Origin: Candidatus Desulfovibrio intestinipullorum
Lineage (GTDB): Bacteria > Desulfobacterota > Desulfovibrionia > Desulfovibrionales > Desulfovibrionaceae
Length of the DNA: 34,173 bases
Reading direction: 5' to 3'
Assembly: GCA_019113165.1 (NCBI GenBank)
Contig: DXHV01000026.1
Location: 1 to 34,173 of the forward strand
A program made the position numbers and the translations under genes. Each line of letters begins with the position of its first letter. Positions within the stretch are counted from its first letter, which is position 1. Below, piece after piece: positions 1-6,977 of this stretch. Below the pieces are notes generated by a model, which did no database searches, was not told the DNA's origin, and was given only the letters and a program-made list of their open reading frames with translations.

Positions 1-140
1 TGGAGCCTGCACGCTGACTCCTCTTTTTGCCTCTGCAGGCCCGGACGTGCTCCTGAGTCTTTCCCGGAAGACTTGAGAGCCCTTCCATCAGGACGTCTGC
101 GTCTGGAAGCCTTCCCTCCGGGCTCCTTGCGCTCCTTTCG

Positions 141-281
141 CTACTTCAGAAAGCCCTTCTCCAGGATGCGGGCAAAGTCTTCGGCAGGCATGGGCTTTGC
201 GTAATAGAAGCCCTGCCCCACCTGACAGCCCAGGGCAATGAGGGCATCGATCTGTTCCCTGGTTTCCACGCTCTCGCAGGC
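141..281 (-). pseudogene. EAL-domain protein remnant (C-terminal end only)
   Basis: The last 45 or so residues of this minus-strand frame look like the end of an EAL (cyclic-di-GMP phosphodiesterase) domain. A degenerate ESVET stands for the usual EGVET, and it is followed by GCQVGQGFYYAKPMP, the family's late G-x-x-x-QG-y-x-x-x-P-x-P signature. The frame ends at TAG 141-143. Everything upstream in this frame is unlike an EAL domain, and the catalytic EAL motif and the rest of the barrel are missing, so no active enzyme can be made. Upstream DNA is instead an acetyltransferase remnant, so the two were probably joined by a deletion near 281-295. The family call rests on motif recognition only. 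Confidence 0.6.
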
Positions 282-284
282 GTG

Positions 285-503
285 AAAGTGTTTTCCATGA
301 CGCCTGCTCCGGCCACAATCTCCCGGCCCCAGATTCCGTCTTCGAGGAGCAACACATACCACTGCGGAACCGGCTTCTGACGGCTCAGACTCTCGCGCAT
401 GCTCTGTCTGCAGGCTTCTTCGAGTATGCCCCATTTTTCGTGTAGCCATCGGGCAGCTTGATCAATCAGGTCTGTCCACAATGCGCACAAGGTCGTGCTT
501 CAT
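285..503 (-). pseudogene. GNAT-type acetyltransferase remnant (N-terminal part, frameshifted)
   Basis: A start ATG at 501-503 follows a good ribosome binding site (GGAGG, 7 nt spacing) and opens MKHDLVRIVDRPD, then hits TGA at 462-464. The next frame continues with LIDQAARWLHEKWGI, PVPQWYVLL and IVAGAGVMEN, a pattern typical of the N-terminal half of small GNAT N-acetyltransferases. The reading frame is therefore broken near 465. The acetyl-CoA-binding half is missing, because sequence from about 290 downwards belongs to an EAL-domain end. I infer a dead gene created by a frameshift plus a deletion. The family assignment is from memory of similar proteins and is fairly secure for the middle segment. 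Confidence 0.55.
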
Positions 504-674
504 GATGCCGCCTCCGGGGCAAGGACAGGAGAGTGAGCACAATCGATGCCCCGGGCTTGCCGAGGCATTAGGAGGGCAGGATCCTGTGCTTCGGGCAAGC
601 CTCTGCCTGCTTTCTTGTGCCTTGTCCAGGGGCTTGCCAGCTGATCCCATAGATGATGAGGCCACTCTGCTCTT

Positions 675-712
675 CCCTGTCCTCCAGGCTTCTGGCCAGG
701 CGGAGGACAGGG
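675..712. repeat. Perfect 11-bp inverted repeat (hairpin)
   Basis: CCCTGTCCTCC at 675-685 is repeated inverted as GGAGGACAGGG at 702-712, leaving a 16-nt loop. No T-run follows on either strand, so it is not a convincing intrinsic terminator. It ends ten bases before the first of the CRISPR-like repeats and may bound that array. Confidence 0.5.
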
Positions 713-721
713 AGAAGTGTG

Positions 722-879
722 CAGCTGAAAGGTCTGTGCAGGCTTACCAACATACAACCACGTTCGTAGCCTGAGTGTCGTAACACCTCTCAGCTGAAAG
801 GTCTGTGCAAGTTGGGCCCGATTGCTGTCAGTCTGGCCCATGAGGTCGTAAAACCTCTCAGCTGAAAGGTCTGTGCAAG
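722..879. CRISPR. Short CRISPR-like array: three repeats, two spacers
   Basis: A 35-nt unit starting GTCGTAA and ending CTGTGCAAG occurs at 777-811 and 845-879 with one mismatch. A partial copy (CAGCTGAAAGGTCTGTGCA) lies at 722-740. The intervals between copies are 34-36 nt and 33 nt, and the two intervals are unrelated in sequence, which is CRISPR geometry. The unit contains the near-palindrome CCTCTCAGCTGAAAGG. On the minus strand its only mismatch becomes a U-G pair, so a crRNA hairpin would form best from that strand. No cas genes are present in the window and the first copy is degenerate, so this is at best a relic or orphan array. It could also be another kind of interspersed repeat. 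Confidence 0.4.
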
Positions 880-881
880 CT

Positions 882-1063
882 TATAGTGAACGCAATAAGA
901 AGCCAAAACGGATGACTTGGCTAAAGACAAAATTATCAATCTTTGAGTAGCGATCCGATACGCTGATACGCACCCAAGAAAAGCGTATAGCTTGCTACTA
1001 ATCGATGCTCAATTTTGACGCATAGGCGGAAGGCATGCTTCCTCAATTTCTGCGTTCACTATA
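882..1063. mobile_element. Putative 182-bp MITE-like element with TA-flanked inverted ends
   Basis: TATAGTGAACGCA at 882-894 is found exactly inverted as TGCGTTCACTATA at 1051-1063. The outermost TA at both ends fits the TA target duplication of IS630/Tc1-mariner transposases. The interior has no credible reading frame but contains further inverted segments, including GTAGC...ATACGCT near 944-965 against AGCGTATAGC...GCTAC near 980-1000. It is visibly AT-richer than its flanks. It starts three bases after the last CRISPR-like repeat. Assignment to a non-autonomous IS630-like element is inference from the ends alone. Confidence 0.45.
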
Positions 1064-1199
1064 ACTTGCTTGAGCATGTGTTCAGAGGAGGAAGCGAAGC
1101 AGCACCGTCTGTATAACCTTTTGAAAATGCCTGCTTCTCTGAGAAAAAGGCCTGAAGCTCTTACTTGCCGGTAACTTGCTTGCGCCGGGAAGAACGAGA

Positions 1200-1292
1200 G
1201 AGAGGCCCCCATGGATGGTTTGGCATAAGGCAGAACTTGCTGCTGCCTTTTCACCTGGTCCTTTGCGGACGCTGCATCCATGGAGGCCTCTC
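1200..1292 (-). repeat. Long inverted repeat downstream of the kef-type gene
   Basis: GAGAGGCCCCCATGGATG (1200-1217) pairs with CATCCATGGAGGCCTCTC (1275-1292) with one mismatch over 18 bp. An inner AAGGCAG/CTGCCTT pair sits in the loop. It lies 25 bases past the stop codon of the antiporter gene read on the minus strand, so it may stabilise the 3' end or act as a weak terminator. There is no clear T-run. Confidence 0.4.
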
Positions 1293-1316
1293 CTGCTGTT
1301 CTCTGTATGCCAGGGG

Positions 1317-3332
1317 CTAGACGCCGTCTGCCGTGGCAGCTTCCTGCTTGCCGTCATCGTGCCTGGGGTCAGGCGCCCTGCCGTTGAGCAGTTCCCTGGC
1401 TGTATAGATCTTGTCGTTGCTTGTGAAGACATAGAGGATGTCTTCGGCCTGCAGTCTGAAGTCTGCCTCAGGCGAGGGCTCTATGTGCTCGCCGCGGGCA
1501 ACCGCCACAATGGTGAGGCCGAGCCGGTTGCGCAACCTGCCTTCCTTCAGACTCTTGCCCGCAAAGGGCGAGTGCGCTTCCAGGCGCACGGCGCAGACGC
1601 CCATTTCCGGCAGCCTGGCCATGAAGGAACCAATGGTGGAGGATCCCGAATAGCGCACAGAGCGGGCCTCTTCCTGGCGCAGGTGGGCGGCCATGCTCTC
1701 TATGTCCTGCACTGGCAGGAGGTAGGAGGAGAGCACCTGGCAGAACATTTCCACGCCGGCCTCGAATTCCTCGGAAATGATATTGTTGGCTCCAAGGGAA
1801 TAGAGCAGGGGAATTTCCGTGATGAAGCGGGTACGGGCAATGATGGTGACGTCCGGGTTCAGCTTGCGGGCATTGGCAATGATGGCCCGCACGGCCATGG
1901 TATCCGAGATGGCAATGGCCAGGACCCTGGCACTGGCAATGCCCTGATTGTCCAGAATGGAAGGCTGGCTTGCGTCGCCATAGGAAATGGGTTCCCTGTT
2001 GCGGTAGCTGTTGACGGTCTCGGGATTCATTTCCAGGATATTGTAGGCCAGATGGTACTGCCGTGCCGCCTTGGCAAGCTGCTGGCCCGTAAAGCCGAAG
2101 CCTATGATCATGATGTGATCCTTGAGCTCCGTGCCTGTGTCAGGCTTGTCCTCCTCCGCGCCGTTCTTTCTGAAGAGGGCGCAGATCTTCTGGGAGAGCG
2201 CAGGCGCTGCGGAGATGAGCGCCGGCGTAAGCATCATGGAAAGGACGCTGATGGCCAGGAACATCTGATGGGACTGCGCACTCATGAGTCCCGTGCTGAC
2301 GCCGGAGGCTGCCAGCACAAAGGAAAATTCGCCGGTCTGGGCAAGGCTTAGGGAGGTGCGAATGGCTGTTCTCAGGGGGTAGCCCTGAATCAGGACGGCC
2401 GGCATGCTGAGCAGGGCCTTGCCGATGATGTAGACGCACACGCAGAGCAGGATGGTGACAAGATGGGTAGCCACAAAGCCCAGATCGAGCATCATGCCCA
2501 CGGTGATGAAGAAGAGGCTCAGGAAGACGTCCCTGTAGGGCAAAATGTCGGCCACGGCGCTCATGGCATAGCGCGAGCGGGCCAGCATGAGGCCTGCCAG
2601 GAAGGCGCCCAGGGAGAAGGACATGCCAAGGGCGCTCGTTATGGTGGCAAAGCCCAGGCACAGGCAGAGCGTGGTCAGCAGGAGCAGCTCGCTGGAACGG
2701 GTCTTCACCACGGCTGTCATGAGCCGGTCCAGGACAAAGCGGGCAAAGGCGTACATGGCCGCGGCAAGGGCCGTCACCTTGACAATGGCCAGGGTCACGG
2801 ACAGGAGGGTGACCTGCATGGTGCCGGCCAGAAGGGGCACAAGGAGCATCATGGGTGCCACGAGCATGTCCTGGAAGACCAGGATGGCCAGGGTGAGACG
2901 GCCCACCGGTGTGGCCGTGATGCCTTTTTGCTGGAAGATGTGCAGCACGATGGCCGAAGAGGACAGGGCAATGAGGCAGCCCCAGAGGATGCCGGCCTGC
3001 AGGTTGTGCAGGAAGAAGCCGACGCAGGCCGTGGCGGCAATGATGAGCCCTATCTGCAGGCTGCCGCCCAGGAAGACCGGGCGCTTGAGCCTGTGCAGGA
3101 CCTCGCCGGAAAGTTCCATGCCGATGGTGAACATAAGCATGGCCACGCCAAGGTCGGCTGCCGAGGAGATGACCTCCATGTCGCTCACAAAGCCCAGCAC
3201 GGAGGGGCCGCACAGGACGCCCGTGAGCAGAAAGCCCACCGTGACCGGCAGCTTGAAGCGTGAACAGACGATATTGACCACTATGGCCAGAAGAAAGATG
3301 ATGAGAACCTGGGTAAGAATCTGGGTTGACAT
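1317..3332 (-). CDS. KefB/CPA2-type monovalent cation:proton antiporter
   Basis: This 671-residue inner-membrane protein has the layout of the CPA2 family. About twelve hydrophobic helices fill residues 1-390, starting MSTQILTQVLIIFLLAIVVN. A TrkA-N nucleotide-binding domain follows, with the Rossmann motif GFGFTG near residue 410. A TrkA-C ligand domain covers about residues 585-660. Such proteins exchange K+ or Na+ for protons, gated by NAD(H) or other ligands bound to the cytoplasmic domains. I chose the ATG at 3332 because the first membrane helix starts there; the reading frame upstream is not membrane-like. It diverges from a nitroreductase across 116 bp. The ion and ligand cannot be told from sequence. 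The last 15 or so residues (DDGKQEAATADGV) are a polar tail. Confidence 0.88.
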   Translation of the reverse strand: MSTQILTQVLIIFLLAIVVNIVCSRFKLPVTVGFLLTGVLCGPSVLGFVSDMEVISSAADLGVAMLMFTIGMELSGEVLHRLKRPVFLGGSLQIGLIIAATACVGFFLHNLQAGILWGCLIALSSSAIVLHIFQQKGITATPVGRLTLAILVFQDMLVAPMMLLVPLLAGTMQVTLLSVTLAIVKVTALAAAMYAFARFVLDRLMTAVVKTRSSELLLLTTLCLCLGFATITSALGMSFSLGAFLAGLMLARSRYAMSAVADILPYRDVFLSLFFITVGMMLDLGFVATHLVTILLCVCVYIIGKALLSMPAVLIQGYPLRTAIRTSLSLAQTGEFSFVLAASGVSTGLMSAQSHQMFLAISVLSMMLTPALISAAPALSQKICALFRKNGAEEDKPDTGTELKDHIMIIGFGFTGQQLAKAARQYHLAYNILEMNPETVNSYRNREPISYGDASQPSILDNQGIASARVLAIAISDTMAVRAIIANARKLNPDVTIIARTRFITEIPLLYSLGANNIISEEFEAGVEMFCQVLSSYLLPVQDIESMAAHLRQEEARSVRYSGSSTIGSFMARLPEMGVCAVRLEAHSPFAGKSLKEGRLRNRLGLTIVAVARGEHIEPSPEADFRLQAEDILYVFTSNDKIYTARELLNGRAPDPRHDDGKQEAATADGV

Positions 3333-3448
3333 GGTGTACTCGTATCTGTTCCTCTTTGTGCCAAAGAGGGGCGAATGAAATCTTGGGCCCGAAGGCCTGT
3401 CCGCGGACTGCCGTTCAGGCAGTACCGTGGAGCAAAAGGAGGTGACAT

Positions 3449-3955
3449 ATGGACTTTTTCGAGGTGCTGACAACCAGGCGGAGCATACGCTCCTTTCTGC
3501 GGGATCCCGTGACGCAGGAGGAACGGGACATTCTGATCAAGGCTGGTACCCTGGCCCCCAGTGCCATGAACAGGCAGCCCTGGTCCTTCATCCTTGTGGA
3601 CCAGCGGGATCTCCTGCAGGCCATTGCCGAGCGGCATCCCCATGCCCAGTTTGCGGCCAGGGCGCCCCTGGCCATTGTGGTCTGCGCAACGCCTGCCGAG
3701 GCGGCAGGGGGCTTCTGGCCCCAAGACTGCGCCGCAGCCACGCAGAATATCCTGCTGGCAGCACGGGCCCTTTCCTTAGGCTCCGTGTGGTGCGGCCTCT
3801 ATCCGGCCGAGGATCGCGTGCAGCTGATGCGCGACGTGCTCCACATTCCCGAGGAACACGTGCCCTTCAGCCTCATTGTCCTGGGACGAACCGAGGCCAG
3901 ATTTGTGGAGGCCCACAGGCACAATCCGCAGAAGATCCACCACAATATCTGGTAG
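3449..3955 (+). CDS. Nitroreductase-family FMN oxidoreductase
   Basis: A 168-residue cytoplasmic flavoprotein of the nitroreductase fold. The N-terminal TTRRSIRSF matches the FMN-phosphate-binding R-R-S-x-R signature, and APSAMNRQPW (about residues 35-44) is the typical A-P-S-x-x-N-x-Q-P-W segment. A Gly-rich C-terminal segment resembling the family's G-x-x-x-C/W-x-G region (LGSVWCGLY) is also present. Family members use NAD(P)H to reduce nitro compounds, quinones or flavins; the natural substrate here is unknown. The ribosome binding site AAAGGAGGTGA is nearly perfect and lies just ahead of the ATG, so the start is secure and translation probably efficient. No partner gene follows; 3956-4224 shows nothing recognisable. 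Confidence 0.88.
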   Translation: MDFFEVLTTRRSIRSFLRDPVTQEERDILIKAGTLAPSAMNRQPWSFILVDQRDLLQAIAERHPHAQFAARAPLAIVVCATPAEAAGGFWPQDCAAATQNILLAARALSLGSVWCGLYPAEDRVQLMRDVLHIPEEHVPFSLIVLGRTEARFVEAHRHNPQKIHHNIW

Positions 3956-4224
3956 TGACCGGACTTTTCCCTGCAGCCTGTCCCTGCGCGGGGCATCATA
4001 TAGGCAAGCCTGCCTGCTGTCCATGAAGGCACAAGTCCCGGAAGGCACAGAGTCCGGCGCAGGGCCAGCTCAGAGCCTTGCCTCTGCAGCTGACAGGGGC
4101 GCATCCCGAGCTCCTGTTGCAAAAGTGTCTGCGAGAATATTTGTCCGGGAGACGGCTCATTCCGCCCTCTTTTGGTCTGCAGGACTTTTGTTGCCGCACG
4201 GGGCTTGTGAGATGTCAGGGACAG

Positions 4225-4278
4225 AAAAAAGCAAACGTACTGCACGCTTCTTTTCACGGGAGCATGCAGTACGTTTTT
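4225..4278 (-). terminator. Bidirectional intrinsic terminator of the DUF1538/P-II operon
   Basis: AAACGTACTGCA (4233-4244) pairs with TGCAGTACGTTT (4265-4276), a 12-bp stem with a 20-nt loop. On the minus strand the stem is followed by TTTGC and then six T. On the plus strand it runs into TTTTT, so it could also end readthrough from the nitroreductase gene. It lies about 60 bases past the stop of the P-II-like gene. Confidence 0.75.
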
Positions 4279-4338
4279 CGTTTCCTGTCTCTTTTGCCTG
4301 GATTTTTCTGCCGGGCGTCCTGGCGCGTCCTGGGGAGC

Positions 4339-5022
4339 TTAGCCCTTGCCCAGGGGAACGAACTTTTCCACGCCCACGCAGAAGGCGATACCCATGCCCG
4401 GTTCCCTGAGGCACTGGGTATTGCGGATGGCTTCCAGGATCTGGCGCGAGTTGTCGGCAGGTGCCAGGATGAGGAGAATGTCCTTTTCCGGAACTATGGT
4501 GATGCCAAGGAAGGTGCTGTCCTCTTCCCTGGCCGTGCCCCGGCCGTGCAGCACGGTACCGCCCGTGGCACCGGCCTTGCGGGCCACGGAGATGATGTCC
4601 TCGGCATAGCCCGCATTGACAATGACTGTGATCAGTTCATGACTCTGTTGGGTCGTGCTCATGCTGTTGTCCCTGTCTGCAAGCGTCAGAACGCTTGCCC
4701 TGTGAAGTGCGCGAACGTCAATGGAAAAGAGGATGCCCTTCACCTTCTTCTGCACCCACGGCGACGACTGCAGGGCGTGGGTGATCCGGTCGGCCGTGTC
4801 CGGGCTTGCCAGGGTGAGCACCAGATCCTTGCTGCTGTCGCCCAGCCCCAGCAGCTGCAGAAGATCGTTTCTGGCCGTGCCGCGTCCGAGGAGGACGGTA
4901 CCGCCCGTGGCGCCGGCCTCCTTGCCTATGCTCACCAGTTTGTCGCCCTGATTGCGGTCCACAATGCTCACCAGCAGCTTGCAGCCCTCTGTCATGGCTT
5001 GAATGAGGCCTGTATTATCCAT
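4339..5022 (-). CDS. Tandem P-II-like regulatory protein
   Basis: This 227-residue soluble protein is an internal duplication of two P-II-like (GlnB-fold) domains. The signature GATGGTVLLGRGT at residues 39-49 recurs as GATGGTVLHGRGT at 151-163. Each copy is preceded by a beta strand (LLVSIVDR, LITVIVNAG) and followed by another (LVLTLAS, ILLILAP). P-II proteins are trimeric sensors that bind nucleotides and small effectors and control transporters or enzymes. The gene overlaps the upstream DUF1538 gene by 8 bases, so the two are almost certainly translated together, and the membrane protein is the likely target. The family's long T-loop with a uridylylated Tyr is not evident. The start at 5022 was chosen because it gives the overlap and because the first domain begins right after it. 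Effector unknown. Confidence 0.85.
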   Translation of the reverse strand: MDNTGLIQAMTEGCKLLVSIVDRNQGDKLVSIGKEAGATGGTVLLGRGTARNDLLQLLGLGDSSKDLVLTLASPDTADRITHALQSSPWVQKKVKGILFSIDVRALHRASVLTLADRDNSMSTTQQSHELITVIVNAGYAEDIISVARKAGATGGTVLHGRGTAREEDSTFLGITIVPEKDILLILAPADNSRQILEAIRNTQCLREPGMGIAFCVGVEKFVPLGKG

Positions 5023-6520
5023 GAGCGCGTTCCTCTCTTCTGGCTGCGCGTTTTTGTGCAAGGAGCCTGCGTTCCTTGCGGTGGAACAGGATGCCGAGAA
5101 CCTGAATGGTGATGAGCGGCATCATGGCTATCATGGCAATGACGCCGAAGGCATCGGTAATGGGATTGCCGCCCAGGGCCTGCGAGGCGCCCAGGGTAAA
5201 GGCCAGGATGAAGGTCGAGGCCATGGGGCCCGAGGCCACGCCGCCCGAGTCAAAGGCTATGGCCGTGAACATCTGCGGGCAGAAGCGGGTAAGTCCCAGG
5301 GCCAGGGTATAGCCGGGTATGAGCAGCCACCACAGGCTGATGCCGAAAACCACGCGGGCCATGGACAGGGCCACGGCCACGGCCACACCGCTGGACAGGG
5401 AGAAGAGCATGATGCGTTTCTTGATGTGGCCGCCCGAGACTTCCTCGATCTGCTCGTTGAGCACCCAGACCGCCGGTTCGGCACAGACCACCACGGCTCC
5501 GAGAACGAGACCCGTGAGGATGATGATCCCTTCCGAGCCAAAGCCTGCCAGGGAGGCGCCCAGGATGCGGCCTGCAGGCATGAAGCCGCCCTGCACGCCC
5601 ACAAAGAAGAGGATGAGGCCAATATAGGTATAGACAAGGCCTGCGCTCATGCGGATGACCTGGCGCCTGGGCATTTTGATGAGAAAGAGCTGGAAGACAA
5701 TGAACATGGCCAGAAGCGGCGCCAGGGCCATGCTCACTTCGTGTACCACCGAGGGCACCCTGCCAAGAAAGGTCTCAAGCAGAGAGAGCGTCTGCAAAGA
5801 CGCATCAGCCGCAGCCTCCTGACTCTGGGCGCTTGCGTTCTGGCCCAGCATGCCCAGCAGCACTACGGCCATGATGGGACCTATGGAGGCCAGGCCTATG
5901 AAGCCGAAGCTGTCCTGCTCGGCCTTTCGGCCGCCGCGCACCGAGGCAACACCAATGCCCAGGGCCATGATGAAGGGGACGGTCATGGGGCCTGTGGTCG
6001 CTCCGCCCGCATCAAAGGCAATGCCCACAAAATCCCCGCTTGTAAAGGCCGCGCAGACAAAGAGCAGGATGTAGAAGGCGGTCAGGGCCAGCTTGTAGGA
6101 AAAGTCGAGCAGGATGCGGCCCACGGCCACAAGGACAAAGAGGCCGACACCCAGGGCTATCATGAAGACCAGGGTGGAGGAGGTAATGGATGGACTGACG
6201 CTGGTGACCTGCTGGGCCAGCACGTGCACATCCGGTTCGGCAATAGTGATGAGAAAGCCTATGAGAAAGGCCGAGACCAGCAGAAGGAGCACGTTCTTCT
6301 TCGAAGTGATGGCGGCACCGGCCTTCTGGCCGATGGGGACCATGCCAAGCTCGGTGCCGTGCAGGAAGATGCCCAGGCCCGCAATGACCAGGGCACCGCC
6401 CACGAGGAAGGGGGCAAGGGCAGCTCCCATGGGCGCAATGCTCAGGTGCAGCAGGACGCCCAGGGCCATGATCGGCAAAACCGAGATGACGGATTCCTTG
6501 ATTTTTTCAAAAAGCTGCAT
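5015..6520 (-). CDS. DUF1538-family membrane protein (duplicated), putative transporter
   Basis: A 501-residue polytopic membrane protein made of two similar halves. FDAGGATTGPM (about residue 165) recurs as FDSGGVASGPM (about residue 422), and AEPDVHVLAQQV recurs as AEPAVWVLNEQI. This internal repeat is typical of DUF1538 proteins and of inverted- or tandem-repeat transporters generally. The repeated acidic E-P-x-V and F-D-x-G-G segments are good candidates for a substrate or ion path. No substrate is known to me. The start MQLFEKIKES at 6520 opens an amphipathic segment before the first helix. The gene is first in an operon with a double P-II-like protein and has its own promoter near 6722-6750, giving a leader of roughly 190 nt. 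Confidence 0.85.
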   Translation of the reverse strand: MQLFEKIKESVISVLPIMALGVLLHLSIAPMGAALAPFLVGGALVIAGLGIFLHGTELGMVPIGQKAGAAITSKKNVLLLLVSAFLIGFLITIAEPDVHVLAQQVTSVSPSITSSTLVFMIALGVGLFVLVAVGRILLDFSYKLALTAFYILLFVCAAFTSGDFVGIAFDAGGATTGPMTVPFIMALGIGVASVRGGRKAEQDSFGFIGLASIGPIMAVVLLGMLGQNASAQSQEAAADASLQTLSLLETFLGRVPSVVHEVSMALAPLLAMFIVFQLFLIKMPRRQVIRMSAGLVYTYIGLILFFVGVQGGFMPAGRILGASLAGFGSEGIIILTGLVLGAVVVCAEPAVWVLNEQIEEVSGGHIKKRIMLFSLSSGVAVAVALSMARVVFGISLWWLLIPGYTLALGLTRFCPQMFTAIAFDSGGVASGPMASTFILAFTLGASQALGGNPITDAFGVIAMIAMMPLITIQVLGILFHRKERRLLAQKRAARREERAHG

Positions 6521-6626
6521 GGGAGTATTGTCTCTGGTTCGTGTTGTCCGGGAGAAAGCCTTGTTTCCGGTTGCTGTGCCGCGGAACAGGCAGGCGTCAG
6601 AGGATTGCCTCAAGGGGGACAGCTGT

Positions 6627-6635
6627 GGGGGGGGG
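6627..6635. repeat. G9 homopolymer tract in the leader of the DUF1538 operon
   Basis: Nine consecutive G (nine C on the transcribed minus strand) lie about 107 bases upstream of the DUF1538 start codon and downstream of its promoter. Tracts of this length are prone to slippage. The rest of 6521-6721 shows no gene. Confidence 0.8.
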
Positions 6636-6721
6636 TCGTCCGTCGGGATCCGTCAGGAGTCTCAGGGAAGCCCCGGAGCTGGCTTGTCCAGAAGCCTCTG
6701 TCCGCAGACACAAGGTTTCAT

Positions 6722-6750
6722 AGTATAGCACTATTCTTTGCAGATGACAA
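6722..6750 (-). promoter_or_regulatory. Sigma70-like promoter of the DUF1538/P-II operon
   Basis: Read on the minus strand, TTGTCA (6745-6750) is followed after exactly 17 nt by TATACT (6722-6727). Each hexamer matches the consensus at five of six positions. Transcription would start near 6714. Confidence 0.65.
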
Positions 6751-6856
6751 ACCGCAACAAACAGGGAAACAGGAGACACGAGGCCCTTGTCGCGGACGTC
6801 TTCCGCCTCTGTGGGCTTCACATGCTGTGGCACCTCCCCTGCGAGGACGAAGGCAC

Positions 6857-6898
6857 AAAAAAAGGGCGGCAGCAGAAGGAAGTGTTCTGCTGCCGCCC
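6857..6898 (-). terminator. Intrinsic terminator of groES-groEL
   Basis: On the minus strand GGGCGGCAGCAGA (6886-6898 complement) pairs with TCTGCTGCCGCCC (6864-6876 complement) in a 13-bp GC-rich stem with a 9-nt loop, followed by seven T. It lies about 80 bases past the groEL stop. Confidence 0.92.
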
Positions 6899-6977
6899 CT
6901 GGACTATATGGCTCTATGCGGCAATCGCCGTGTTTGTGTCAGGCATCAGGCCGCACAGTCTGTGTGACAGATGGGGA

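Noticed and set aside
77..125. GAGCCC...GGGCTC hairpin below the EAL remnant as a terminator
   Set aside because: Short interrupted stem with a long loop and no T-run; too weak to list as a feature.
1176..2351. Long plus-strand frame (391 codons) opposite the antiporter gene
   Set aside because: It is the shadow of a GC-rich gene on the other strand; composition is not protein-like and the minus frame has clear membrane and TrkA domains.
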